Shown: in pieces, positions 18,447 to 27,746 of the stretch | Layout of the letters: the number at the start of each line of letters is the position of its first letter | Numbering within the stretch: the stretch's first letter is position 1 | Origin: Terrimonas sp. | GTDB taxonomy: Bacteria > Bacteroidota > Bacteroidia > Chitinophagales > Chitinophagaceae | Direction: 5' to 3' | Length of the DNA stretch: 64,000 nt | Assembly: GCF_003075435.1 (NCBI RefSeq) | Contig: NZ_QCZJ01000001.1 | Span: forward strand, 1-64,000 | Position numbers and translations under genes: made by a program | Notes under the pieces: generated by a model | Database searches by the model: none | What the model was told of the DNA's origin: nothing | Seen by the model: only the letters and a program-made list of their open reading frames with translations

Positions 18447-18500
18447 AGCCGCAACAGTCCCGGGAATTGACTATATTATCTTACCGGAGATAGTGCGGCT
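18447..18500 (+). terminator. Extended stem after the MFS gene
   Basis: AGCCGCA (18447-18453) pairs with TGCGGCT (18494-18500), enclosing about 40 bases that contain further short complements (ATCT...AGAT). AAAAATAAT follows rather than a T run. Position 6 bp after the stop suggests an mRNA 3' structure. Confidence 0.35.
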
Positions 18501-18569
18501 AAAAATAATATCTCTGAGATATACAAATCTGACCACAGAGCAGGAATACCTATTGTAACCTGCTGCTGT

Positions 18570-19028
18570 TCATTTAAAATTCAGCATAGAAAGCATTTCA
18601 CCCGAGGGTAATTCCCTTGCGGAATAATAAAGACTAAGCTCCTGTGATGCATTTACTTTTTCTATGCTCCATATTTCGCTTACCGCTACCGACATACTTA
18701 AATCAGCACCTGTACTATTAGCAAAAGACCACTTCTTTAAGATATTTCCTTTTTCATCTTTAAGGGTAATATTTCTGTTGGTGCCTGCTCCTTTATTGGA
18801 ACAATGGGTGTAAATGATTTTAAGCTGATCATTTTTATTGGCTTCCTTTAATTGCAATACTCTTAAACTTACAGGCTGGTTCACGTCTTGTTTAAGAACG
18901 ATTTTATTATTCAGGTAAATCTCATATCTATCTAACCCGAAATTTGTAGTGAAGCTTAATCCGGCCAAGGATAATGCCATTACCATACATATGCGTAAAA
19001 AAGGCTGAATACAATTGATCTGTTTCAT
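18570..19028 (-). CDS. Secreted protein of unknown function
   Basis: A 152-residue protein with an N-terminal hydrophobic stretch (residues 8-27) that looks like a signal peptide. The rest is predicted mostly beta strand, with one cysteine (THCSNKG) and the pattern YEIYLNNKIVLKQDV. I do not recognise the family. It stands alone between a structured intergenic region and the TPR-Arr gene, both flanked by gaps over 100 bp, so it is probably monocistronic. Confidence 0.65.
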   Translation of the reverse strand: MKQINCIQPFLRICMVMALSLAGLSFTTNFGLDRYEIYLNNKIVLKQDVNQPVSLRVLQLKEANKNDQLKIIYTHCSNKGAGTNRNITLKDEKGNILKKWSFANSTGADLSMSVAVSEIWSIEKVNASQELSLYYSARELPSGEMLSMLNFK

Positions 19029-19281
19029 ACAGTTGTAATTTTAAAATGAAGTGATTTTTGTTTACAACTGTAAGGTATATGGATGGAGGCAGGAGAAGGA
19101 AAATAATAGATCAACAGCAGGGATTATAGATGTGCACCTGTATCAGAGCAATAATATTACATAAGCCTTAAAAACTGTAGTTAAAATATTTTATCCAGGA
19201 TTTTGCCAAACAAAACCTTAAGGTTTATTTTTCTGCATAGTTAGCAGAAAATTCACGTTATATTTTTCTTGCCCTTACTAT

Positions 19282-20025
19282 TTAGTTAATGATTTCTCCT
19301 TTATTATTCGCTAGCTTTTCCCTGAATTTCCGGATATCTTCCGGCATTTGTTTAATCCAATCCTGTATTTCGCCAACAATTTTCAGGGGAGCCTGCGTAC
19401 GATATGAACGTGTAAGATTACCCGGAAATTTTTTATCCGTAACGTTCGGATCATTTTCGAATGGTCCTGTAGGTTCAACAATATACACATGCTCTTTTGC
19501 ATCACCTTTTGCTAACGCTGCAGCAAGCCCGGCTCCGCTGAGGAGGGCGGTGAAATAAATATGATTCATTATAAGTGAGGGATTGTAGTTAGAGCCATAT
19601 CCTGCGACAAGCATATTTCCGGTCTTCATATCTGCCTTTGTACCATGATAAAATGGCCCGTTATCAGGTAATATACCTGTGAATGAATTGGCTAATTCAT
19701 AGTTTTCTTTTGCCTTGTCTACTTCGTTTAAACGCTCGTAGCATTGGGCAATATTAATATACAGGGAAGCATAGGCACTTTTAACTGAATCGTCATTTAG
19801 CGCTGATGCAAATTGTAAAGCCTCCTGATACCAGCTTAATTTATCTGTAACATTTATTTGATGACGCGCCACATAATAAGCAGCAAGAAATTTTTCAAAA
19901 TCGTTTGTTGCTTCGCTCCAGGCTTGCAGGAATACTCTGCCTGCTTCTTCAGATTCACCTTTTTCTTCAAAGTCCATACCCCGGATGCAGTGTTTAACAA
20001 CATTATTGAATGGGCTGAATTCCAT
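19282..20025 (-). CDS. arr: TPR-like domain fused to rifampin ADP-ribosyltransferase (Arr)
   Basis: A 247-residue cytosolic protein. Residues about 120-245 are a full Arr domain, which transfers ADP-ribose from NAD+ to the C23 hydroxyl of rifamycins. GPFYHGTKADMK, NHIYFTA and VEPTGPFENDPNVTDKKFPG are nearly signature-perfect. The catalytic triad is H127, Y157, D192, with the same spacing (30 and 35) as H19, Y49, D84 of Mycobacterium Arr. The N-terminal 118 residues are helical with TPR-like repeats (AYASLYINIAQCYERLNEVDKAKENYE), absent from classical 140-residue Arr. Rifamycin resistance is likely, but the extra domain suggests partner binding or a native substrate. A 20-bp palindrome lies 150 bp upstream. 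Confidence 0.9.
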   Translation of the reverse strand: MEFSPFNNVVKHCIRGMDFEEKGESEEAGRVFLQAWSEATNDFEKFLAAYYVARHQINVTDKLSWYQEALQFASALNDDSVKSAYASLYINIAQCYERLNEVDKAKENYELANSFTGILPDNGPFYHGTKADMKTGNMLVAGYGSNYNPSLIMNHIYFTALLSGAGLAAALAKGDAKEHVYIVEPTGPFENDPNVTDKKFPGNLTRSYRTQAPLKIVGEIQDWIKQMPEDIRKFREKLANNKGEIIN

Positions 20026-20177
20026 TTCTAATTATTTTGGAGTTAATATTTAACAGCCTGATAGTTTTCTGAAGTTTTCCGGCAATGGCCGCCAATGAAC
20101 AGAGCATGCGGCTGAACTGCATTTTATAAAATTCGGCGGGAAACCACAGCATCAATCAAATTACACTTACAAAGATA

Positions 20178-20197
20178 ATCACTTTGTCCAAAGTGAT
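20178..20197. promoter_or_regulatory. 20-bp palindrome upstream of arr
   Basis: ATCACTTTGTCCAAAGTGAT has perfect 9-bp arms around a TC centre. It lies 153 bp before the arr start. Its symmetry and length suit a dimeric repressor such as TetR or MarR type; no such regulator is adjacent. A hairpin role in RNA is also possible. Confidence 0.4.
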
Positions 20198-20301
20198 CTG
20201 TTAGCAAAAAGGAGTGAATACCAGACGCTATGAGTCATATCAACAACATGCTATATCAGCTTTTTTAAAGACAATCTTTTTTCGAAAAATCGAAAATGTT
20301 A

Positions 20302-20511
20302 TTATTTGTATTCTTTATTGGCGCGATGATCCGCATATCCTTCGCAAGGGTATATAAATTTTGTTATTAGCCAAAGCAAAATATTTTCCTGTTCAGCTAT
20401 TGTAAATCTGTTGTTAACGCCTCTCACAAATGCTTTAATATTTTTCCGTGGTATTATGTTTGCATCCATAAAAAAATTAACAGCCCTGGTTAAGCAAGAT
20501 TTGTATATCAT
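20302..20511 (-). CDS. Small hypothetical protein or gene fragment
   Basis: A 69-codon frame with an ATG start encodes a basic, partly hydrophobic peptide (AEQENILLWLITKFIYPCEG). It has no signal peptide or recognisable domain. It lies between the arr upstream region and the divergent efflux operon. It may be a remnant of a longer gene. Coding status is uncertain. Confidence 0.3.
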   Translation of the reverse strand: MIYKSCLTRAVNFFMDANIIPRKNIKAFVRGVNNRFTIAEQENILLWLITKFIYPCEGYADHRANKEYK

Positions 20512-20599
20512 TTAGAATATTCAATTAATGAAAAAACCTTCTTGTCAAACCTTTAGCCTTTAACCTTACTGATCGCTATTTTAAAATCATAAAAATTCA

Positions 20600-21682
20600 A
20601 TGAACAGGATCTCATTGCTGGTGAGCTTATGCGCCCTCATTATCAGCTCAGGTTGCAAAAACAAAAAAACGGAAACAGAAGAAAAAGTAAAATATTCCGT
20701 AACAAGCCCGCTGAAAGTTGACACCTCCTTCTCGAAAGAGTATGTAGCACAGATTCAATCGGTACGGAATATAAAAATAAGGGCGATGGAGAAAGGCTAC
20801 CTGCAAAGCATTAATGTGGATGAAGGGCGATACGTAAAAGCCGGGCAGGTATTATTTAAAGTAGTGCCTACTTTATATGAAGCAGAATACCTGAAAGCAC
20901 AGGCAGCAGTTAAAGAAGCAGAACTTGAAATGCTGAATGCAAAAACACTCGCGGATTCCAATATTGTGTCCAAATCGGAATCTGCTATTGCACAGGCAAA
21001 ATTAGATGAAGCAAGGGCTGATATGGCATTGGCAAAACTTCATCTCTCCATGACGGAAATCAAAGCGCCCTTCGATGGCGTTATTGACAGAATTCCTTTA
21101 AAACTGGGCAGTCTAATTGATGAAGGCGCATTGCTTACTACTCTTTCCGATAACAAATCAATATACGCCTATTATAATGTGCCTGAAAGAGAATACCTGG
21201 ACTATAAAGCACAGGGTGATACTGAAAACCTGCATCATGTAGCGCTGGTGCTGGCAAATAATCAATTGCACAGGTACAGAGGTATTGTTGAAACAATCGA
21301 AGGACAGTTTGACAATGAAACAGGCAATATTGCCTTCAGGGCAAAATTTCCTAACCCCGACCTGTTGCTGAAGCATGGTGAAACAGGTAAGGTACAAATG
21401 AATATTCCGATGAAGAATTCACTTGTTATCCCTCAAAAAGCCACTTATGAATTACAGGACAAAATTTATGTATACGTAGTTGATAAGGATAACATCGTAA
21501 GATCAAGAAACATTACCATAAAAAGCAGGTTACCTGATATTTATGTTATTGATTCCGGCATATCCGAAGGCGACAAAATATTACTGGAAGGTTTGCAAAG
21601 TGTAAAAGAAGATGAAAAAATTGAATTCGATTATAAGGATCCGCGGAATGTACTGTCCAGCCTTCAACTGATCAAACAATAG
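20600..21682 (+). CDS. RND efflux periplasmic adaptor lipoprotein
   Basis: A 360-residue membrane-fusion protein that bridges the inner-membrane pump and the outer-membrane channel. The signal ends in a lipobox (LIISSGC, Cys19). Then come a beta-barrel strand, a biotinyl-lipoyl half motif (VDEGRYVKAGQVLFKV, about 70-85), a short helical hairpin (about 92-130), the second lipoyl half (IKAPFDGVIDRIPLKLGSLI), and the beta-barrel and membrane-proximal domains. It is the first gene of a three-gene operon with the RND permease (27-bp gap) and a TolC-like channel. No regulator gene is adjacent. Confidence 0.92.
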   Translation: MNRISLLVSLCALIISSGCKNKKTETEEKVKYSVTSPLKVDTSFSKEYVAQIQSVRNIKIRAMEKGYLQSINVDEGRYVKAGQVLFKVVPTLYEAEYLKAQAAVKEAELEMLNAKTLADSNIVSKSESAIAQAKLDEARADMALAKLHLSMTEIKAPFDGVIDRIPLKLGSLIDEGALLTTLSDNKSIYAYYNVPEREYLDYKAQGDTENLHHVALVLANNQLHRYRGIVETIEGQFDNETGNIAFRAKFPNPDLLLKHGETGKVQMNIPMKNSLVIPQKATYELQDKIYVYVVDKDNIVRSRNITIKSRLPDIYVIDSGISEGDKILLEGLQSVKEDEKIEFDYKDPRNVLSSLQLIKQ

Positions 21683-21709
21683 CTATTACTAATCCTGCAA
21701 GAAAAAGCC

Positions 21710-24700
21710 ATGTTCAATAAATTCATACAAAGGCCTGTCCTTTCCATAGTAATATCTCTCATCATTGTTTTTCTCGGAATACTATCTCTGTTAAAATTAC
21801 CGGTAACACAATTTCCATCTATCTCTCCTCCTAAGGTAAATGTTACGGCTGAATATCCCGGTGCCAATGGAGAGCTGATGACAAAAGCAGTTATTATTCC
21901 GCTTGAACGCGCTATTAATGGTGTGCCGGGCATGAAGTATATGGATGCGGATGCGGGTAATGATGGCGAAGCAAGTATACAGGTAGTATTTGAATTGGGT
22001 ACCGATCCCAATATCGCCGCGGTAAGCGTTCAAAACCGTATCGCTTCGGTTATTAACAAATTACCACCACTGGTGGTAAGAGAAGGCGTAAAAATAACCA
22101 GGGAGGAATCGAACATGTTGATGTACATCAACCTGTATAGTGACGATTCCACTTTAGAGCAAAACTTTCTTTTCAATTTTGCTGATTTAAATATTCTTTC
22201 AGAATTAAAAAGAGTAGATGGCGTTGGCTTTGCCGATGTGCTCGGCGACAGGGAGTATTCAATGAGGGTATGGTTGAAGCCTGACAGAATGCTGGCTTAT
22301 AAAATTTCATCTGATGATGTAATGAAAGCACTGGATGAACAAAGCCTTGAAGCATCGCCCGGCCGGTTAGGAGAAAGTTCGGGAAAACAATCGCAGGCAT
22401 TTGAGTATGTATTAAAATATGCAGGAAGATATACTACAAAAGAAGAGTATGAAAACATTGTATTAAGAGCTTCTTCTGACGGAGAATTGTTGCATTTAAA
22501 AGACGTGGCTGATGTTGAATTTGGAAGTACATTCTATGACCTGTATTCAACGCTTAACGGAAAACCATCTGCCGCCATAGTTGTAAAGCAGTCTTATGGT
22601 AGTAATGCAAGGGAAGTTATTAAGAATATAAAAAAGAAGATGGAGGAAATACAGGCAGGCAGTTTCCCCAAAAGCATACATTACGAATTGAGCTACGATG
22701 TTTCAAAATTCCTCGATGCTTCTATAGAAAAAGTTGTTCATACACTGGTAGAGGCATTCCTTCTTGTAAGCTTTGTGGTCTTCCTGTTTTTGGGCGATTG
22801 GCGCTCAACACTCATTCCAGCGCTGGCAGTACCGGTTTCATTGATTGGCGCATTTTTCTTTATGCAATTATTCGGCATTACGGTTAACATGATTACATTG
22901 TTTGCATTAGTGCTCGCTATTGGTATTGTGGTAGACGATGCGATTGTGGTAGTAGAAGCCGTACACGCAAAAATGGAAAAGGAAAACCTGAACCCGCTTG
23001 CTGCAACCAAAGCAGCCATGAAAGAGATTGGCGGCGCTATCATTGCCATTACGCTGGTAATGGCGGCGGTATTTGTCCCGGTTTCGTTTATGTCTGGTCC
23101 TGTAGGTGTTTTCTATCGGCAATTCTCTGTTACGATGGCCACTTCCATTATTTTATCAGGCATTGTGGCACTAACGTTTACGCCTGCACTCTGTGCCATC
23201 ATTCTTAAAAATACACATGGCAAGAAAAAGAAAAATATACTGTCCCGGTTTTTAGATTCATTTAATAATGGATTTAATAAGCTGTTGGGCAAATACAAAA
23301 ACATTGTTGCTAAGATTGCTAACAGAAGAGTAGTAACTTTTCTCGTATTGCTCGCTTTTTGTGCCGGAACATGGTTTATAAGTTCTTCTATTCCTTCAGG
23401 ATTGATACCCAACGAAGACCAGGGCGTGTTTTATGCCATTATACTTACGCCTCCAGGCTCAACCCTTGAAAGAACAAACCAGGTTGCGCTTGATCTGCAA
23501 AAGATAGCAGCAAAAATGGAAGATGTGAAATCCGTTTCTTCCATGGCAGGATATGAAATTTTATCTGAAGGAACAGGTGCTAACTCCGGCAGTTGTTTGA
23601 TTAATCTTAAAGACTGGAGTGAAAGAAAACATTCACTCCAGGAAATTATGGATGAACTGGAAGAAAAGTCGAAAAATATTAAAGGTGCAAGTATTGAATT
23701 CTTTCCACCACCTGCATTACCCGGCTATGGCGCAGCCGGTGGTTTTGAATTACGCCTGATGGATAAAGCCGGAAGCGGCGATTACAAAAAAATGGAAGCA
23801 GTAAGCAAAGACTTTGTGAAAGAATTGAGCAAACGTCCCGAAATAACTTCTGCGTTTACGTTTTATAGTGCCAGCTTTCCACAGTATATGCTGTCGATAG
23901 ATAATGATAAAGCGCAACAAAAAGGCATTACTATTGAAAACGCGATGGATAATCTTTCAACGCTGATAGGCAGTAACTACGAAACAGGTTTTATTAAATA
24001 CGACAGGCCGTATAAAGTAATGGTGCAGGCATTACCGCAATATCGTGCCCTGCCCGAAGATATCCTGAAGTTTTATGTAAAGAATGATAAAGGCGAAATG
24101 GTACCTTATTCCGCATTTATGAAAATTGAAAAAACTTATGGCTTGTCTGAAATAACCAGGCACAATATGTACAATTCTTCCGAAGTTAGCGGCGGCCCTG
24201 CACCCGGCTACAGCAGCGGCGCAGCTATTGCGGCCGTGCAGGAAGTAGCTGAAAAAAAATTACCAAGAGGATTTGGTATTGAATGGTCTGGTATTTCGCT
24301 GGATGAAGTAAGAAGAGGAAACGAAGCCTTGTATATATTCATCATCTCACTGGCATTCGTATATCTTGTATTATCCGCGCAATACGAAAGCTTTGTATTG
24401 CCTTTACCAATACTGCTCTCCTTACCTGTAGGTATTTTCGGAACATTCTTTTTATTAAAAGTAATGGGGCTTGAAAATAATATATACGCGCAGATAGCAA
24501 TGGTAATGTTGATTGGTATTCTCGGTAAAAATGCGGTACTCATTGTGGAATTTGCCGTACAACGACACCGTGCAGGAAGCTCTCCACTACAAGCAGCTAT
24601 TGATGGCGCTGGAGCAAGGTTACGTCCGATCGTAATGACATCCTTTGCATTTATAGCAGGACTGATACCCTTAGTATTTGCCACAGGCCCTGGCGCAGTG

Positions 24701-24871
24701 GGCAACAGAACTATTGGTACAGCCGCCGCAGGAGGTATGATATTCGGTACAATATTCGGGGTACTGATCATCCCGGGTATCTATTACATTTTTGCCAAAA
24801 TATCGGAGAAACATATTATGGTAGAAGGTGAAGAAGAAAACCCTTTAACTGAAGACATAGATAACGCATAA
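21710..24871 (+). CDS. RND multidrug efflux permease (HAE1/AcrB type)
   Basis: A 1053-residue proton-driven pump of the inner membrane, normal for the HAE1 family. It has TM1 at residues 10-30, a large periplasmic loop, TM2-6 (about 340-500), a second loop, and TM8-12. The proton-relay aspartate pair is visible in TM4 (GIVVDDAIVVVEAV). The N-terminus FIQRPVLSIVISLIIVFLG is typical. It sits between its adaptor (27 bp upstream) and channel (stop and start overlap as TAATG). Substrates are probably drugs, dyes or bile-type compounds; nothing in the sequence narrows this. Confidence 0.95.
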   Translation: MFNKFIQRPVLSIVISLIIVFLGILSLLKLPVTQFPSISPPKVNVTAEYPGANGELMTKAVIIPLERAINGVPGMKYMDADAGNDGEASIQVVFELGTDPNIAAVSVQNRIASVINKLPPLVVREGVKITREESNMLMYINLYSDDSTLEQNFLFNFADLNILSELKRVDGVGFADVLGDREYSMRVWLKPDRMLAYKISSDDVMKALDEQSLEASPGRLGESSGKQSQAFEYVLKYAGRYTTKEEYENIVLRASSDGELLHLKDVADVEFGSTFYDLYSTLNGKPSAAIVVKQSYGSNAREVIKNIKKKMEEIQAGSFPKSIHYELSYDVSKFLDASIEKVVHTLVEAFLLVSFVVFLFLGDWRSTLIPALAVPVSLIGAFFFMQLFGITVNMITLFALVLAIGIVVDDAIVVVEAVHAKMEKENLNPLAATKAAMKEIGGAIIAITLVMAAVFVPVSFMSGPVGVFYRQFSVTMATSIILSGIVALTFTPALCAIILKNTHGKKKKNILSRFLDSFNNGFNKLLGKYKNIVAKIANRRVVTFLVLLAFCAGTWFISSSIPSGLIPNEDQGVFYAIILTPPGSTLERTNQVALDLQKIAAKMEDVKSVSSMAGYEILSEGTGANSGSCLINLKDWSERKHSLQEIMDELEEKSKNIKGASIEFFPPPALPGYGAAGGFELRLMDKAGSGDYKKMEAVSKDFVKELSKRPEITSAFTFYSASFPQYMLSIDNDKAQQKGITIENAMDNLSTLIGSNYETGFIKYDRPYKVMVQALPQYRALPEDILKFYVKNDKGEMVPYSAFMKIEKTYGLSEITRHNMYNSSEVSGGPAPGYSSGAAIAAVQEVAEKKLPRGFGIEWSGISLDEVRRGNEALYIFIISLAFVYLVLSAQYESFVLPLPILLSLPVGIFGTFFLLKVMGLENNIYAQIAMVMLIGILGKNAVLIVEFAVQRHRAGSSPLQAAIDGAGARLRPIVMTSFAFIAGLIPLVFATGPGAVGNRTIGTAAAGGMIFGTIFGVLIIPGIYYIFAKISEKHIMVEGEEENPLTEDIDNA

Positions 24872-26307
24872 TGAAACCAGTGAAATTTATATTAATGGCA
24901 GGTATTGCATGTACATGCATATTATATGCAGGTTGCAAAACACCCGCATTGGTGCAGGCGCCCGAAGCAAAAACACCACCCGCAAATTTCAGCAATGCTC
25001 CTGATTCGGTTAACAACAGCGGCGTAATAAAATGGAAAACATTTTTCTCAGACAGCCATCTAGTAAGCCTGATTGATACCGCGTTAAAGAACAGCCAGGA
25101 GCTTGCCATCACATTACAGGAAATAGATATTGCCCGTAATGAAATGCGTGCAAAGCAAGGAAGATTACTGCCTTTTATTGAAGGAGGTGTAGGCGCAGGC
25201 ATTGATAAAACAGGGCGGTATACCAGCCAGGGCGCGGGTGATGCATCGACAGATATTACACCGGGTAAACAGGTGCCTGACTGGTTGCCCGACTACCGGT
25301 TTGGCATAACCGCATCATGGGAAGCGGATATCTGGAAAAAATTACGCACTGCAAAAAAAGCTGCTTTCACCCGTTATCTCTCCACTATTGAAGGAAAGAA
25401 TTTTGTAATTACCAACCTTATTGCAGAAATAGCTAATTCCTATTATGAACTGCTTGCACTGGACAATCAATTACAAATAGTAAGACAAACCATACAGTTA
25501 CAGCAGAACGCGCTTAATATTGTACGCCTACAAAAACAGGCAGCAGCAGCCACTGAACTGGCGGTTAAGAAGTTTGAAGGAGAGGTACTTGGCTCACAAA
25601 GTCTGGAATACGATGTTCTGCAAAAAATCCAGGAAAAAGAAAACAAGCTTAACTATTTGCTTGGTCGTTATCCGCAGCATATTGACAGGGATACTACCGG
25701 CATATTAAATATCACGCCCTCACAGGTTGCTGCCGGCATTCCTTCGCAGTTATTACAAAACAGGCCGGATATCAAACAAGCGGCGTTGGATCTTGAGGCT
25801 GCAAAACTGGATGTAAAAGTGGCAAAGTCGGAATTTTATCCATCATTTAATATTGTTGCAGGTTTGGGCTTCCAGGCATTTAACCCTTCTTATCTCATAA
25901 AATTTCCTGAATCTTTATTGTTTTCCTTAGCAGGTGATCTTGCCGGACCGTTGATCAATAAAAGTGCTATCAAGGCAGAATACTATAGCGCCAATGCAAG
26001 ACAAATACAGGCAGTATATAATTACGAACGTACCATACTCAATGCCTATATAGAAGTATCTACCGAACTATCCAATATTAAAAACCAGCAACAGATATTC
26101 GAATTGAAAGCAAAACAGGTAGATACGCTTACTGCCACCATAAATATTTCGAATGCTTTATTTAAAGCTGCAAGAGCGGACTATCTCGAAGTGCTGTTGT
26201 CACAACGCGATGCATTGGAATCGAAAATGGAACTGATTGAAACAAAGCTTCGCCAGTTTAATGCAGTTACCAATATATACAGGTCGCTTGGCGGAGGGTG
26301 GAATTAA
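24871..26307 (+). CDS. TolC/NodT-family outer-membrane efflux lipoprotein
   Basis: A 478-residue outer-membrane channel subunit. The signal ends in a lipobox (LYAGC, Cys22). Two OEP domains follow (about 60-260 and 270-470), each with long amphipathic helices and the NodT-type motif LLQNRPDIKQAALDLEAAKLDVKVA. The ATG shares one base with the permease stop codon, so translation is coupled. It completes an AcrAB-TolC-like tripartite pump. An AT-rich 42-bp gap separates it from the convergent sugar permease. Confidence 0.93.
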   Translation: MKPVKFILMAGIACTCILYAGCKTPALVQAPEAKTPPANFSNAPDSVNNSGVIKWKTFFSDSHLVSLIDTALKNSQELAITLQEIDIARNEMRAKQGRLLPFIEGGVGAGIDKTGRYTSQGAGDASTDITPGKQVPDWLPDYRFGITASWEADIWKKLRTAKKAAFTRYLSTIEGKNFVITNLIAEIANSYYELLALDNQLQIVRQTIQLQQNALNIVRLQKQAAAATELAVKKFEGEVLGSQSLEYDVLQKIQEKENKLNYLLGRYPQHIDRDTTGILNITPSQVAAGIPSQLLQNRPDIKQAALDLEAAKLDVKVAKSEFYPSFNIVAGLGFQAFNPSYLIKFPESLLFSLAGDLAGPLINKSAIKAEYYSANARQIQAVYNYERTILNAYIEVSTELSNIKNQQQIFELKAKQVDTLTATINISNALFKAARADYLEVLLSQRDALESKMELIETKLRQFNAVTNIYRSLGGGWN

Positions 26308-26349
26308 AGCAGAAAATAATTGTAAAGACAATTAAAACCATTGAATACT

Positions 26350-27594
26350 TTAACCCTCTTTTTTAAACAACTGAATGGTTTTATTGGTAATAAGAGGTTT
26401 AGCCCAGAAACCGATACTGATAATATAGCTCATTGTAATATAAAGAAAACAATAGCCTGCTTTCAGCCCCCAATGGTCTCCTATCCATCCTGTTATCAAT
26501 GGCAATATTGCACCTCCTGTAATTCCCGTTAATAATATGCCGGCAAACACACCATGGTTTTGAGTAACAGAATTTAAAGCGAGCGAGAAAATTACAGGAT
26601 ACATAACAGATGCGAAAAATCCTGTAAGCGGCAATGCAACCAATGCAACCTCACCTGAAAACAATAATGCTGCTGTAAGTGAAAGCATCGCAAGGAATGT
26701 AAATGATATCAGCACTTTACGGCTGTCCATAATTTTTACCATCAATAAGCCGAGCACTCCGCCTGCAGTCATTAATCCCCAGAAATAAGCCACAGCCCGG
26801 GCACCGGTTGTTTGAGGATCGTATCCGTAGTATACATTCAGATATTGCGACATCCAGTTGGCAATAACCTGCTCTGTGCCTACGTAGCAAAAAATACCAA
26901 AGAAAAATGCCAGCACCATTGGCTGTTTTATTAACTGCAGGTAGGCTTTAGCGTTACCTGCCTTTTCGTCATTTGTCAGCTCCATCTTGGGAATATTGAA
27001 ACTTATAGTTACCAAAATCATCAATACACAAACAATGGCAAACAAAAAGTATAATGATATCCAGGGAAGATCCGGAGGTGTTATGGAGAATATTTTTGAG
27101 GCCATGGAATTGTTGTTGCCTATGTTCTGCACCAGGTAAGAATACACTAAAGGGCTTACAAAAGACGCAAGCCCGAATATTAACTGTGCAAGTACAGAGT
27201 TAAAAGCATAATGCTCTTCACCGCCTGCAACCCGCAGCAACGGATTGATGATAACCTGGAGCATAGCCATGCCTGCACCTATAAGAAACAGTGATAAAAT
27301 TGCAGACAGGTAATTCGGGAAAAAAGCCAATAACAAAGACCCGCATAAAGCCAGTACAAAAGCAATGACCATTATCAATTTAGTATTGTATTTTTCCATA
27401 AGTATCCCGGTAGGCAGGGAGAACAATCCATAGGCAATAAAAAAGGCAAAAGGTAGCAGGGCAACCAAAAACAGGTTCAGGTTGAAACTCTTAATAATAT
27501 CAGGCGTAAGGGGCCCGATAATATTTGTCATAAAAGAAATTACAAAAAATGTGATCAATACTAAGAATACGGCAGCATAGTTTCTTTGCTTCAT
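26350..27594 (-). CDS. FucP-type sugar MFS permease
   Basis: A 414-residue inner-membrane sugar:H+ symporter with 12 predicted transmembrane segments. FFVISFMTNIIGPLTPDIIK, PTGILMEKYNTK and the central TEQVIANWMSQYLN are characteristic of the FucP/glucose-galactose branch. Fucose, glucose or galactose are likely substrates, but the sequence does not separate them. No kinase, isomerase or sugar regulator is adjacent. It ends 42 bp from the convergent efflux operon. Confidence 0.88.
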   Translation of the reverse strand: MKQRNYAAVFLVLITFFVISFMTNIIGPLTPDIIKSFNLNLFLVALLPFAFFIAYGLFSLPTGILMEKYNTKLIMVIAFVLALCGSLLLAFFPNYLSAILSLFLIGAGMAMLQVIINPLLRVAGGEEHYAFNSVLAQLIFGLASFVSPLVYSYLVQNIGNNNSMASKIFSITPPDLPWISLYFLFAIVCVLMILVTISFNIPKMELTNDEKAGNAKAYLQLIKQPMVLAFFFGIFCYVGTEQVIANWMSQYLNVYYGYDPQTTGARAVAYFWGLMTAGGVLGLLMVKIMDSRKVLISFTFLAMLSLTAALLFSGEVALVALPLTGFFASVMYPVIFSLALNSVTQNHGVFAGILLTGITGGAILPLITGWIGDHWGLKAGYCFLYITMSYIISIGFWAKPLITNKTIQLFKKEG

Positions 27595-27746
27595 ACCGGC
27601 TTATTTATTCAGGTTTGTATAAGAATAGATAAAATATATGGCAATTGATACTACATAAACAGCCATTAATTTTTAACCCATTCCAGGTTGTCAAGCGCTC
27701 AAACCGGGTTATTGTTCAGATAACAATGGTTAGAAATATAAATATG

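Noticed and set aside
24208-24771. Long open frame antisense to the RND permease
   Set aside because: It lies wholly inside the permease gene, whose protein is conserved from end to end. The antisense product has no domain and is a by-product of codon bias.
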